Made by a program: the position numbers and the translations under genes
Shown here: piece by piece, positions 34,490-47,000 of the stretch
Layout: every line of letters begins with the position of its first letter
Numbering within the stretch: the first letter of the stretch is position 1
DNA from: Oscheius tipulae
Taxonomy: Eukaryota > Nematoda > Chromadorea > Rhabditida > Rhabditidae
Direction: 5' to 3'
Assembly: GCA_037178975.1 (NCBI GenBank)
Contig: JASJZH010000003.1
Location: forward strand, 3,658,001 to 3,722,000
Length of the DNA: 64,000 bases
The notes under the pieces: generated by a model
What the model was told of the DNA's origin: nothing
Databases searched by the model: none
The model's input: the letters and a program-made list of their open reading frames with translations, nothing else

Positions 34490-35804
34490 ATGCGTTTTAC
34501 GGCAGTTCTTCTGTCTCTTGTAGCCTACGTGGCTGCGGAAGTCTACTTCAAAGAAGAATTCGGTTAGTGTCCACTTCCAATCGTCATTTCAAAGCTACGT
34601 TTTAGACAATAGCTGGGAGAAGCGGTGGATTCAGTCCAAGCACAAGGACGACTACGGAGAGTTCAAGCTGTCTGCTGGAAAGTTCTTCGGAGATGAGAAG
34701 AGGGACAGTGGAATCCAGACCAGTCAGGATGCCAAGTTCTACTCCCGCGCCGCCAAGTTCCCCAAGTCTTTCTCAAACAAGGGCAAGTCCGTCGTGGTCC
34801 AGTTCACCGTCAAGCATGAACAAGGAATCGATTGCGGAGGAGGATACGTCAAGGTTGGTTCATTTGTTTGCCATGCTCATATGGGTTGTTTAGGTCATGG
34901 GTGGCGATGTCGATCTTGCCGACTTCCACGGAGAGACTCCCTACAACATCATGTTCGGTCCCGATATCTGCGGTCCCACGAAGAAGGTCCACGTCATCGT
35001 CGAGTACAAGGGCAAGACCCATCTGATCAAGAAGGACATTCGTTGCAAGGATGATGAGCTCACCCATCTTTACACCTTCATCCTCAACCCCGACAACACT
35101 TACGAGGTCCAGATCGATGGAGAGAAGGTTGAAGGGGGCGAACTTGAGTCTGACTGGGATCTCCTTCCCGCCAAGAAGATCAAGGACCCCGACGCGAAGA
35201 AGCCTGAAGACTGGGACGAGCGCGAGTACATTGATGACCCGGAGGACTCTAAGGTGCGCTTTTGACCATGTTCTTGTTCATATCCAATTTTCAGCCCGAG
35301 GACTGGGAGAAGCCCGAGCACATTCCTGACCCGGACGCCAAGAAGCCCGAAGACTGGGATGATGACATCGATGGCGAATGGGAGCCTCCCATGATCGACA
35401 ACCCCGAGTACAAGGGAGAGTGGAAGCCGAAGCAGATCAAGAACACCGACTACAAGGGCAAATGGATCCACCCCGAGATTGACAACCCCGAGTACACTCC
35501 CGATGACGAGCTCTACCTCCACGACAACTTCGGCGCCATTGGTTTCGATCTCTGGCAGGTTAAGTCTGGAACCATCTTCGACAACGTCCTTGTTGCTGAC
35601 TCTATCGAAGACGCCAAGGCCCATGCTGCCGAAACCTTCGACAAGCTGAAGACTGCCGAGAAGGAAAAGAAGGAGAAGGCTGATGAGGAAGCTCGCAAGA
35701 AGATGGAAGAGGAGGAGAAAAAGCGCAAGGAAGAGGAAGACTCCAAGAAGAAGGACGATGAGGAGGAAGAGGCTGACGACACCGCCGACCATGATGAACT
35801 CTAA
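34490..35804 (+). CDS. crt-1: Calreticulin
   Basis: ER-lumen lectin chaperone and calcium store. Signal peptide MRFTAVLLSLVAYVAA, mature start EVYFKEEF. Globular N-domain: KFYSRAAKFPKSFSNKGK, YTVKHEQGIDCGGGY-type block (here FTVKHEQGIDCGGGYVKV), FGPDICG. The P-domain carries three repeats of the PDAKKPEDWDER and three of the GEWKPKQIKN class. The C-domain is Lys/Glu/Asp-rich and ends in the ER-retrieval signal HDEL. About 400 residues in four exons, introns about 40 nt. It is very close to C. elegans calreticulin, including HDEL instead of KDEL. Codon use is strongly biased, as for a highly expressed gene. Poly(A) signal AATAAA lies about 110 bp after the stop. Confidence 0.97.
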
Positions 35805-36579
35805 ACGCCCACTGTGATCTCCTTTTCGGGTTGGACTGTAGCGGTTTGCTACAGTTCTTTTATTTATTGTTTTTGTTGGGTGACATACAGATGTCTCACG
35901 GCTTTGTGATTGTAATAAAATTGTTTTAGCCAACTTCTTTTGAGAGACACAGCCACTCGTCCCAAGTTGTTCAGTTAGATTTTCTTGGCACTCGCTTCGT
36001 TCAGCTTTTACAATGAGCCCCCATTATTCGAACTAGCGGATAACAAATCATCACTATGACAATGGTTTGAACCAAAAAAAATGCGTTGTTAGCTTTGAAC
36101 CACAATGTGGGAAACTGGACAACAAGTCACGCGAAGCTCGTTTTCGGATTCTTTGGAGATCGTGCAGGAACTTAAGGAGTTTGGTAGAATGTCTGGTTCT
36201 TTGCAATGCTTTCCAGCAAAACGATCAATCTGATAACTGTCAGGATGCTCTCCTCGAAGATGGTAGTCTCACTTTCCATACCATACCAGACGGCCTTGGA
36301 CAACTTCATGAACAAATACAGAGTCGACCACACATACCATTGCGCTTTCATAGTGTAGATTTTGGCACAAATCTAATTGCACTAGAGGACTTTAGTTTTG
36401 TTCTCCAGTACATAAAACTTCTAAATAATTGTCGAGTTTCACTAATCTGTCTTGTCACTCTAATGAATAATTGCTCGTCGATCTCTTCTCCAATGGGTTA
36501 GCAGCCTTATGGGCTACCAAACCCTTTTCTACTAGGTGACCGACCCAGTCCGCTCCGGAAGACTCGGCGAGAAGGAAGA
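35805..36579. other. Calreticulin 3' region and spacer
   Basis: Calreticulin 3'UTR with AATAAA, then about 600 bp without a supportable gene. A 144-codon open frame at 36067-36501 shows no recognisable domain. Confidence 0.35.
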
Positions 36580-38228
36580 AGCCGGAACTTGACAAGACGT
36601 CGTACAAAGAAGTTTATCAGATTAAGACGCCAGAAGACAAGCTAGGAGAGGATCTGATGGAATTATAACCGGTCCTGACCTCCGAAGCAAATGCAGTTCC
36701 TACGACTTCAGTCCCTACGAGCTGGAACCACAGAAAACTTCTATGCGGCAGATTTGGAAGACAGAATGGTGACGGAAGTAGCTAAGGAGAGCTTTTACTT
36801 CGAAAATACTGATATATAAGATTTAGATGAGGTTCTGCTGGAAGGCAACTTCTGTCTCGTCTTGACCACGATCCATGTCCGAGGTGGTCGTCAGGAACAA
36901 GGTCAAACAGCGCCTTCACAAGATTCCCTTCGTCTTCGACGACAAAGGATATACGCTCTACGGTCGAATCTACAGCAAGGAAGGCATCCATCCTGATCCT
37001 GGAGAACATCAACAAAAAAGTGCCGGTCGACGAGAAGGGAGCACAGCTTTCTTATGCGATTTGACGTCCGGTTTGGCAGCTGAAGAAGGAAAATCTCATC
37101 CTTGGCACAAAGATCGGCGAGGGAGCCTATGAAACGGTGAGTGGATATAGCTCAGTCCAAATGAGATTTTTTTTAAATCTATTGAGGGACTCTGATAGAC
37201 GAGGGGAAAAAGAAGGACATGGTAGTGAAGGTGACAAAAATCAACGAAAAGAACAGAGTGGAAGAGGTAGGTTCAGTACTCTTTTTATCTTCAATCTCTA
37301 TTCCTATTTAACTTTCAGTTATTGCGAGTGGTCAGACTCATGAGACAACTACTGCCACCCCAATATTGTGGGCTTCTTCGGGATTATGAATGACGGGACC
37401 TTCTGCTCGCTAATAATGAAGTTAGTGGAAAGCGCCAGTCTGGACAAGTTCATGAAAACTACAGTTGTTCCGATGCTCCACAAGGTCAAGTGTTGCTACG
37501 ACATCGGCTGTGGATTACACTATCTCCACGATGCTGCCCATTTGTCTGATCGCGATTTGGGTAGGTACTATCTGCAATACCCACATCGTTTCATTAAGCT
37601 TGCCGACTTCGGAATGTGTACCCATGACGAGAAACACCAAGTAAGTTGTTCCCCTCAGTTCACAGGAACCAGAGTTCAGATTTCCGAAAAAAGTGCTATT
37701 CGATGGCTAAGTTCTGTAACCATGAGAAGAGGCATCTATACAAGGGCTAGTGATCTATGGGCTATGGGAATGACCTTATCCGAAGTTTTCATTCATGGTC
37801 ACCAGTTATTCGACAAGTATCCGTACCAGGAGATTTGCAAAAGGACTTGTAATCCGACGTTCCGTCCAACTCTTCCCAAAGATTTCCCTCCCCATGTCGT
37901 TGAAAAGGTTAATGCGCTCTGGAGCCATGATCCGACCACGCGTCTAAAGGCTTTGGTCGTGACGAGCAAATTGAAAGAAGTCTTCCTGCGTTTGAAGACA
38001 TAGAAACACTTCGAAAAGGCCAAGAAACAATCGGGAGTCGCACAAGATGAAGGAGAAGCGGCTAAAAACAACACACCGTTGGCCAAACTATCTACGAGCA
38101 GGACTGGAGCGAGCAGTCTGAAGCAAGGAAGACGTTCGAGAAGACCAGCGGACTTCAGAAGAAAGCCTCTCAAGCTAATAAACATGCGAGTCCGAAGAAC
38201 TAGGGGGAAAGACACGAATACAAGGTAG
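36580..38228 (+). pseudogene. Decaying nematode Fer-like SH2-tyrosine kinase
   Basis: Homology to the expanded nematode SH2-plus-kinase family is clear but broken. SH2 remnants: VLLEGNFCLVL where FLVR should be, so the phosphotyrosine Arg is lost, and in another frame VVVRNKVKQRLHKIPFVFDD. Kinase: WQLKKENLILGTKIGEGAYE, MVVKVTKINEKNRVEE, then RLMRQL and CHPNIVGFFGIMNDG in different frames (1-nt shift near 37345). CCYDIGCGLHYLHD leads to SDRDLG in place of HRDLAARN; KLADFGM is kept; the WLAPE block has become WLSSV. WAMGMT and FRPTLPKDFPPHV follow. TAG at 38001-38003 is followed by an open basic tail to 38228. Several independent lesions argue for a pseudogene. Confidence 0.8.
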
Positions 38229-38406
38229 AAATAAATAAGTCTAGGCAGTCTCAGCCCCTATCAATTACTTTTAGTTCCAGGAAAAGATCGAGACATTGAG
38301 TACCGTGTTTTATAAATGGGTTATTATAGAAAATTAAAACGTGTAAAATGTAAAACATGATGGCGTAGCAATGATACAAGGGGATATCCTGATATTTACA
38401 GCAAAA

Positions 38407-41347
38407 TTAATAAGGACTAGAAGGACGGGTTTCGTCAGAAGAACTCGGGCATGAAGGAACATTTGCCGGCCAGTCGCAAACAGAAAGAGTTGGGTTGAAG
38501 ACAGTTCCAGCAGGGCAACTCATGCGCTCCAAGCGATCCCAGACGCAACGGTGGAAGATTGTACAATCAGCTTCATCTGGCAAATAGTCACCGTGTTGAG
38601 CTCCGCGACAGCCAGTTTGAGCTGAAACAAGATTGTTAGGAGCACTCAAAACATCAGTTACCTGCAGGGTTTTGAGCAGGCAGATCACATTCAGAGACTT
38701 GATTTTTGTAGTCGCACTGCTGCTTGTCATTGTTGAACACCAAACCAGACGGACAACTAATGTGCTGGAACATTTCTCCACCATGGCACTGTACTATTCC
38801 GGAACAGTCATTGGGATCTCTGTACAGAGAGTCTCCAAGACCGACGCAAAAATTCTCGGAATCGGAGCTGACGTTCACATAGATAAACTTCCGAATCGGG
38901 GCCGAAGTTTTTCCCTAAAGAGAGCATTTACAAAATACGAAAAGATACAAACTCTGGTCGGGATCATGGTGTCCACACTATTAGGAGGAATGAATACTTC
39001 TGGCTTCTCGGTTGCACGAGATGTAGACACAAAGTAGTATGGCTCTCCAACGGTAGTAGTAATCACGGGAGCAGAAACTTCGGTTGCAGTTTTCAGGAAG
39101 TCGCTACTATGCGAGGCCTTCAATACGAGCTTGAATGACACAGAAGACAAGTTACCTGATAGAGATGTGAAGACACCTCCTTCTGATAGTACTGCCCTTC
39201 TATTGGATGACTGGTGGTGGTCATTGGAAGGGTGTACACAGGAGGGATTGTCTCGGCCGAAGGACGAGAAGTCTCGTAAGGTATAGTGGTAGCAACACTC
39301 CGATAAGCAGAAGACGACTGGGTAGCGTAGACAGAAGCAGACGTAGTAGTATAGACTAGCTGTTTTCGAGTGGTCGACTCGACAGGATAACCAGGGAACA
39401 AGCTAGCCGCAGACTCCTCTGGATATACTGGTGTCGATTCTGCAGGAAGAGCAGGCGCTTGTGTAGTCGTTATTGGAAGAGTGTAGTCCGGGAGATCTTC
39501 GGACGGACAAATTTCGGCATTCACTACTCCACAGAGGTTAGAGGGTACACAACGGGCAGTCTCGAAATCGAATAAATCTCCAACAGGACAAGCAGCGGTC
39601 TGAAAGTTGTTCAAAAGAGAAAGGTATGAAAACGCACCAGCTCTTTAGATTTGCGGCAGATGATAAAGTACTCGTGGCATACTCCCAGAGAGAAAATCGA
39701 ATTGTCGGCAGTTCCAGCACAACGCGAGGGTTTGTCTTCGATAACAGGGAGGTAGCTCCTTTTTCGTCTGACAACAGGTGGACTCATGGTTGTAAGAGTG
39801 TCATCCGCTGATCCAGAGCCATCTTCATCCATAGTGACGATGTTATCATCCTCATCAGATGCCGGGAGCATTGACGTTAAGAAGTCACCATTGGATTCGC
39901 TCGGAGCAGAAAGATTAGCTGGATCTGATTTGATATCGATTACGCCAATCTGAATTTACAGCAGTAGGTAAAAGAGTTCAAAGACTGGTACCGATTCGAT
40001 GTCGTCATCATCTTCGTCGCCGAGATCTTTATGGCCCTTGTCTTCATCATCGTGGTGTTTCCTGTGCTTCTTCTTATGAACTCGGCTACGGGAAAAGACA
40101 TCCCAATCATTGCTGAAGATTCCTCTCGAATCTGGGGCACGGAAAACATCAGAGACATCATGATGACGATAGTCAATGACAGGGGATCGGGACCTTCCAG
40201 GGAGCTTTCCTACGCGAATTTCTAAAATATACACTTAGACAACAGATGAATTAAAGTTTACCGCCATCTCGGCCATATCCGTGATCACGGTGATAGTGCC
40301 TGTTGAACCTTCTAGGAACGAAGAACGGATTCGACAATCCGTGCTGTTGCACTTGCACTGTATATGCAGAATTGTAACTGGGTTCCTGCGCCGGATATCT
40401 TGTAGGAGACACAGGGGCATTCTGCGTAGGATACGCGTCTGTTGGTGCTTGTGGAGCAGCGTTAGTCGGGTATCCGGGTGAAGGATACGCTTCGGTAGGC
40501 GACTGAGGAGCAGTTGGATATCCTGAGGTAGGATATTGCGGAGCAGCACTCGGTGTGTAATCGGGAGTCAGGTAAGAATCCGTCGGATAATTAGGAGCTC
40601 GAGTCGTGTACACAGCGGTAGAGGGAACTTCGGACGGATACTCCGGAGCTGGTGTCGTGTACACAGCGGTAGAGGAAACTTCGGACGGATACTCCGGAGC
40701 TGGTGTCGTGTACACAACGGTAGAAGAAACTTCGGACGGATACTCCGGGGCTGTAGTAGTATATCCCAGGCTCGTATACGACGATTCCGTAGAATATTGC
40801 GGAGGCGCATCAGTGTATCCCATTGTAGTATACTGCAAAGGCGCAGGTGTGGAAGTCACCTAAAAACGAGATTTTCTTGCCTGAACAAGAGTTAACCGAT
40901 GGATATACAGGAGCAGCAGTCGTTGTCGTACAAGTACCATCATCGAAGATGCAGAGCTGGGTCACCGGATTAAAAATAGATGAATCAGGACACAGTGAGG
41001 TAATCCACTTGTTGCATCTGTAAAATAGCGTTGTGGTTCGAATAAAGATGGAGAAAAAGCTGACGAAACGAACAAACCTGCAACGTTGAAAATGCGAAGA
41101 GCAGTCACCCAGAGGTATAGTATTTCCATCCGTACATTGACCCGACGCTGAGCTCGAAGTGTCGTACGACCACTGTGCTCCACATGCCACCACTGAAAAT
41201 ACAAGTTAAATTTTTTTTATCAGCAATTCGTTCAATTCGGTGAATCTTCCTGGTTTAAGGTGCACAAATACTTCACAACTACTTGCTACTTGTTTAGGCA
41301 ACGAACTAACCTAGATAAAGTGTGAAAAACGTCGAAAACAGCCGCAT
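38407..41347 (-). CDS. Secreted mucin-like protein with four chitin-binding (CBM14/peritrophin-A) domains
   Basis: Start at 41347 gives a signal peptide (MRLFSTFFTLYLVVA). Four six-cysteine chitin-binding domains: CTDGNTIPLGDCSSHFQRC...C near the N-terminus; CAGTADNSIFSLGVCHEYF; CVGLGDSLYRDPNDCSGIVQ; and CRGAQHGDYLPDEADCTIF, whose end (CDWPANVPSC) is nearly C-terminal. Between them are Thr/Pro/Tyr/Ser-rich spacers, including 17-residue tandem repeats (TPAPEYPSEVSSTAVYT), and a charged stretch with HKKKHRKHHDDEDKGHKD. Product about 750 residues. Related nematode proteins (CBD-1, CPG, CEJ-1) build the eggshell or cuticle; a maternal role is supported only by an E2F-like site 66 bp upstream. Confidence 0.85.
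40604..40765 (-). repeat. 51-bp coding tandem repeat, three copies
   Basis: Three adjacent 51-bp units, each starting GTCGTGTACACARCGGTAGA on the plus strand, differ at only a few positions. They encode 17-residue units (TPAPEYPSEVSSTAVYT) in the mucin-like spacer of the chitin-binding protein; further diverged units flank them. The low divergence suggests recent duplication or length polymorphism. Confidence 0.8.
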
Positions 41348-41412
41348 CAGAGTCCGCCACTTGCCACAAAATACTACCGATCTTATTTTTTGTTGGTTTG
41401 AATCGGAACCAA

Positions 41413-41425
41413 TTGGGCGGGAAAA
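41413..41425 (-). promoter_or_regulatory. E2F-like site upstream of chitin-binding gene
   Basis: TTGGGCGGGAAAA matches the E2F/DP consensus core (GGCGGGAA) and is followed by ATGCGCGC. It is 66 bp upstream of the start codon at 41347. Confidence 0.4.
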
Positions 41426-42566
41426 TGCGCGCACTTTCAAACGTCGGAAAATTCCAAACTTTCGGTTCTCTCATTTCCCGGCTGATTTTACCTGGTGAGC
41501 CGATTTTTTTCATGAAAAGTAGTTCGCATGTTTCAATTATCTCTTTCTGACATATGGAATATGGGCATGGCACAGAGCCAGTCCCGCGCTAATTAGACGA
41601 ATGTCGCCAAATTTACTCTTGGCACTCGAAATGTTTACACTAGTGTTCGGACAGCTGGTAAGTTTGTGCAGCTGATCACATCAGTCTCCCGCTTATCTGC
41701 TTCCACCGAACAATCATTGTTCTTATGAATAGAAACCTCGAATCCGTTATTGAAATGACACAATGCCCATTTACATAGGCGAGTCGGTTGATTCGCGCAG
41801 TGGTCGCGTGACCTCGTCCTCCCATTACAGCCCGGAGGCCAGCCAGCTGTTATGGGCACACTGACCACCCGCAGATTTTGCCAATTCCTCTTCCAGGAAT
41901 GTTTGGTCCCGTCCAAACAAATCAGCTTAGCGTCGCTCTCTCTCTCTCTCTCTCTCGCATAGTCTTCGGATCATTTCTACGGGTCGGTAGTCATCAGACG
42001 GAAACAAAGTGTCCGCTGTCACCTTATATCCTCTTACGTTACACACACGCTACTCGACTGCTGTTGACTCGACCGAACCACTTGTACATATCTGAATCTG
42101 TTGTACTCCTTTCTGTCAGCAAGTCTTGTTTACATGCTTATTGACTCTCTCTTTTCGCGCAACCACACAGTGCAAACTCAGCTTCAAGGCTCTTAGGCAG
42201 CCACTCTCCCTCTGGATAATATTAGTTCGCTTGCTCTTCGCGCTCTTCTTCTCAAGTACCTTTTTTCGAAGAATCCTAACCTTCTCTCCCCACGCATGAT
42301 CTCTTTCAGCAATCTTTTGCATGGTTTCTTCCGTCTCATCACTATTCCGTAACAGACGATTTCGTCCTTCCCCTTCTAAACACGTCGCCTCTGCTTCAGG
42401 TGGGTCTAGCCAACAAAAAAAACGTTTTTCCGATATTGAAAGACAGCGGGCCGCCCACCACGTGACAGCACTCGCCCCTCTCTTCTCGCAAAACTAACTC
42501 CCTTCAAAACCAAACTGTTCAACGTCCTTAGCTTTATTATTTGACAATTAGTTAATTGGCCTCGTA
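41426..42566. other. Divergent flank, no gene seen
   Basis: About 1.1 kb between the chitin-binding gene (-) and the orphan membrane protein (+). It includes a dinucleotide run and pyrimidine-rich DNA; no supported coding sequence. Confidence 0.4.
41936..41958 (+). repeat. (CT)n microsatellite
   Basis: A run of about 11-12 CT dinucleotides in the flank upstream of the orphan membrane protein gene. Confidence 0.9.
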
Positions 42567-43647
42567 ATGCTCTTTGCCTCGCAGCCGAGATCTCATCATT
42601 TGATGTGGGATACCCCTGGGAAGGGACTCCAGTCTATTCTTTTCTTCTTCGTGCAAGATTCAACAATTGCAGCTCTAGTATCGACGTCAGCGATTCCTAC
42701 CGTTGAGATCACAGCTCCTATTCCCGAAGAAGAAATGGTGACCAAGGTCGAAGAGATTGTCATTCCATCGACCTTTGTTGAAGAAATTAACGACGAAAAG
42801 CTGGTAAATGGACCTACAAATGAGGTGAAAGTGGTGCTTATTGAAACGGACGAGGTAGTTTTTAGGCGTAGGATATAGAAACCGACGTCTTTCAGGAAGT
42901 GACCCAATGTGGCTGTGCCGAAGTGCTAGAGAACGGTCTCCAAAAAGTCAAAACGGCCATTGAAGAGATTCCTCCCGAATACAAGTAAGTCAAGACTCCC
43001 ACAAGCATCAGTTTCTTCTAGGGAAGCTGCTAGGTATTCTGGTCTGGTGACTGCTTCCGTAGTAGGACTCTTTTTTTCCGTCATCCTCTACCGAATCTCC
43101 CAGCATTTGTTATTCGGAGAAGAACAGGGTGTCTTCTGCAGGTAACTCGGTCTTTTCATACCAAAGAAACTATTCCTTTTAGCTATTTTTCCCGACCATT
43201 TGCACCCATGTTCGACGCTCTCTGTCATCCAGAGTACCCTGGCATCTTTAGCGACTTTGTCCAGGAGAGTCAGCACTTGTTCAAACAAGTCGAGTCAGGA
43301 GTAGGCAACTTTTTTGGATCCATCTTTGCCGGCTTCCGTGCGTTCGGTACCATTTTCTGGGCGCTGTTCGGCGGTATCTTCCACGTGGTAAGTCTCATTT
43401 TCATATTACTTTTGATTCTTATGTACACATTGAGTTTCAGATCTCGGACGGAGTGGGAGAACTGTTCGAGAATGTGCGGGAGAACGTGACCTTTCTGTGC
43501 AAGTTCATCTGCGACTTTGCCAGTTCCATCTTTGGTATCTTCTATCGAATGTTGACCGGAACCATCTACCAGCTAGGAATCGCCATTAGCAATTTTGGAA
43601 AAGTCGTGTTAGGAGAACCAACCTCGTCTTCCGGCTGGTTCCAATAG
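42567..43647 (+). CDS. Orphan membrane protein with amphipathic C-terminal region
   Basis: Family not recognised. Start at 42567 or the in-frame ATG at 42603 (MWDTPGKG). The first 110 residues are acidic (PIPEEEMVTKVEEIVIPSTF, VEEINDEKLVNGP). After EEIPPEYKEAARYSG comes a likely membrane helix (LVTASVVGLFFSVILYRI). The C-terminal 140 residues alternate Phe/Ile/Val with Gly/Ser and charges (GVGNFFGSIFAGFRAFGTIF, FRAFGTIFWALFGGIFHV, DFASSIFGIFYRMLTG) and end SSSGWFQ. These may be re-entrant or amphipathic membrane helices. Five exons, introns about 40-60 nt, reading frame clean throughout. AATAAA at about 43755. No partner or pathway is evident. Confidence 0.65.
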
Positions 43648-44073
43648 CCTCCTCAGTGATAGTCTGTAAATAGTCCTCGAGAATCTCATTCTACCTCGCA
43701 TTTGTGATACTCACAGACCCCCAAACTAAACTTACTAATCGGTCAAACCGTACTAATAAAAAACAATGAACATTCGTCTTTCCTGTTTTTCTCCATTTGT
43801 GGTCTGGCGGTCAGCGGCCGTAGCAGTTAGGATTGCGGCCTGTCGTGAGACGTCAAGGCCATTCTTGCCCCTCCGGCTACTTTCTATTCGTCTCTTTTAT
43901 GCTAAACAACGCTTTTTCTTCTTCGTCATTCTTCAAAACTGACCTGTCCCCAATTAAAAACACCTTTTGAGAGTGCAACTGGCTGCTTGAGGTGCACTCA
44001 AGGTGATCAGCGCGGATTCCAATTGAAGGACGAGGATCTTTTTCCTGTCCTCTCTTTCCAATATCCTTCGACT
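43648..44073. other. Spacer between two plus-strand genes
   Basis: 3'UTR with AATAAA near 43755 and the upstream region of the TPR gene. No gene seen. An upstream frame at 43987 could extend the TPR protein N-terminally, but the ATG at 44074 opens directly with a TPR-like sequence. Confidence 0.4.
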
Positions 44074-47000
44074 ATGGACCTTGAGGAAGTCGTGCTGAAA
44101 GCTGGAACTGCCTATTCCGAAGGACGATATGAGGACGCTTTACAGGTTTCACTCGTTGTTACCCATTCAATACTTGTGTAGTTCTATCGACGAGCTATCC
44201 TCGGTCATCCTCATAACGCCGTTCTTCATGCCAATATCTCGGCTATCTTATCCCGGTCAGTGCAAACAACACTCTATTTTCATCAACATTCATCGCTTTG
44301 ACTGAATGCAGATAGTCTCTATTGGGTTGAAAGTGTTTAGGATAGAAATCTAATTTCGAACAAAACTCCCGCTACTGTGTGTAAAGAATTCAGATTGTCA
44401 CGTCACGAAGACGCTCTTCATCATGCCGATACGGCTGTCAATTTAGAAGCCAAATGGGGCAAGGCATCGTACAGAAAGGTGAGTCGGGTTATTCTGTCAG
44501 TGACCCTGTATAGGGAGAGGCTCTCCGTAGTCTTGGTGAATATCGAACTGCCCTGATGTCATTCTGCACTGCTCTCCGGTACGAACCACCGACGAAGCAA
44601 TGTCTGTCCGCCCTGAAAGAATGCGCTAGTCGAGTTTTTCGTGAGTAGTGATTAATAGTTTAACAGAGAACCATAGATTCTTTTCCACTAGATGAGATGA
44701 AAAGGCTGCAACTTCAAGATGACCCCTCTGCTCTTCTGTCCACTATAGGCCAACTGTACCTGACAGAAGGATCATTCCAAGGTTCAGATCGGAAGCCTGC
44801 TGTAAACATTTTCAGTTCAGATTCTATCAACGTTTTGACTTGGGCACTTCATCTGGGTTCATCTTGTCTCACATTGAAATCCTCTACAATGGCCTGCCTG
44901 GGCGCGGCACATTTCAAAATAGAAAACTTTAAACGAGCGATGGACTATTACGAACAACAGCTGGAAGTTTGCGAACAGTTAGGTGACTTTCCGCCTGGGT
45001 GTCGTATTGTAAAGTGACTTTTTCAGGAAGCGGGGAAATCCGAGCCTTGGGAAACATTGCCATGTCGAGTGAAGCTGCTCACGAATGGGAGATCGCCTTG
45101 GATACTAGAAAAAAGAGATTCAATCATAAGGTTGGACTCCAAAATTGTGTTGCAAGACCTGTTCAGAAAATCAGCCCAGATGAGAAGGAGGAAGAGCGAC
45201 AAACCATTGCGGAGTTGTTGCTACAAATGGGTCGAGGGGAAGAGGCGTTATTTCTGTTAGACATCAAAACACAAGAGAACTTGAGAGGACGTGTCAATTT
45301 AGCTTGTGCCAGGGCTTATACAGTAGGGCATGAACTGATAAAACAAGTGGATTCTTTAGGGCGATGGTGCTGGAGTGATCTCTACTTTATTACCATTACG
45401 ACCTGCTGACGAAGCCATCTTTACCAGAGCCGTAACTGCGGTTTCTCGTTATTTCACAGAAGTTGGAAAACTACGTGAGAACGTGGACTACTTGGAAGGG
45501 ATAATGATGCATACGACAGTCAAAGGGCAGAACTTTGTTGTGAGCATCATTCGATAGTTCTCTCTTATAAGAAATTCAGTGGAAGAAAGCGTGTACTCTC
45601 TGTTGCAAAACGTATCTAAGAATGGGAGATATTACCTCCTCTCTCAGTTTGGCTAAGCGACTCTTTCACGTCAGTCGTAATCGCGACGAAAAGGAATCTG
45701 ATGCCATCCAATTGCTAGCTATATGCTACGAGCAACAAGGCGACTGTGCTTCAGCTGCAGTGCTTCTACAAAAGTGTCTACTTCAAACGAAATCTTCAGT
45801 AGAAAAGACGAGACTTTTTCTAAATTTAGCAAGTGTGGTCAAGCAGGATGGTCAGGATCCAGAAGAGTATCTTCAAAGCGCTGTTGCCACTGCAAAATGT
45901 ACCAACGACTATCAATTGAAGGCTCAGTCGAATTCTGAGGCGATTCGATACTACAAGGAGACGAAACGGCTGGCAGAGGCTCAGAATCTGGTTGAGAAAC
46001 AGAAAGAACTCCTTCACTACGACTTAAACGGAACGACCCGCTCCATAATTTTTGAGGATTTGGCCTTCATGGCTGCTGGAGAAGGTGGATCAGCCTCGTC
46101 TGTTCTGGCTTTGGAGCAGAGCCTGGATGAGGCTCAAGAAGACAACAACATCCAACGAGAACTCGAACTGCTAGAAAGACTGGGTGACGAACTGGTCAAA
46201 TTGGATAGACGCAAAGAGGCCGAAGCAATCTATCACAGATTCCTAGCATTGGCTAAACAGCTGAGGACCGCCGATGCTATTCAGAGAGGACACGAGAAGT
46301 TGGCAGAAGAGTACAGAAGATGGAAGAATTGGAGAGTCTCTCTGGAACATGCTCGATCTGCTTTGACTGTTGCCAAATTGCAACAAGATACGAAGGGAAG
46401 GATCAGAATGCTCCTTCTGATGGGATACTGTGAGCGTGAAAGGTAACTATCCTTGATTTGGTAACATCGTGTTTCAGAGGCGACCATGTTACAGCAGCCT
46501 ACATTTTGAATAAGGCATTGGGATTGGCTGAAGCTGGTCAAATGGTAGATCTTGAAGTAGAGGCACATCACCAACTGGGAAGCGTTTACGAGACCAAAGG
46601 CGAGCATAAGATGGCCGAAACTCACTATAAGAAATTGATCAATATGAAACAAGATTCGTCAAGCAGTCTCTGTTCTGTTCTCATCTACTTGGCTAAAAGA
46701 TCCGAGCCAGTGGAAGCGGTTTCTTATTTGCAGCAATGTAGAAAGATAGCGGGCCAGCTGAACAAGGCAGACAGGGTAATTAGGGAATGGCTCAGCAGTA
46801 AAACCATTTTCAGGAAAGTCATCTACGTTCCTGCTTTTCCATGTTTCTCGAGGTCAGTTTGATCGATGAAGCTGTGAACTGTGTAAAAGATGTCGAACAA
46901 TCACGGGATTGTCTGAAGTCTCTCTTCGATCTACCTTTGTTCAAACAACTTCCAATTCTTCTTCGACTTCACGAATCTCAACCACACAATCTTCAGATTC

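Noticed and set aside
35100-35933. 277-codon open frame antisense to calreticulin
   Set aside because: A shadow of the strongly biased calreticulin codons, rich in Leu/Val from the acidic repeats read backwards; no independent evidence.
36067-36501. 144-codon open frame before the kinase pseudogene
   Set aside because: No similarity seen to SH2-kinase N-terminal regions or any other family; composition looks random.
43800-43870. GC-rich hairpin-like segment (GGCCTGTCGTGAG...CAAGGCC)
   Set aside because: Only a 4-bp perfect outer stem; no tRNA or snRNA signature.
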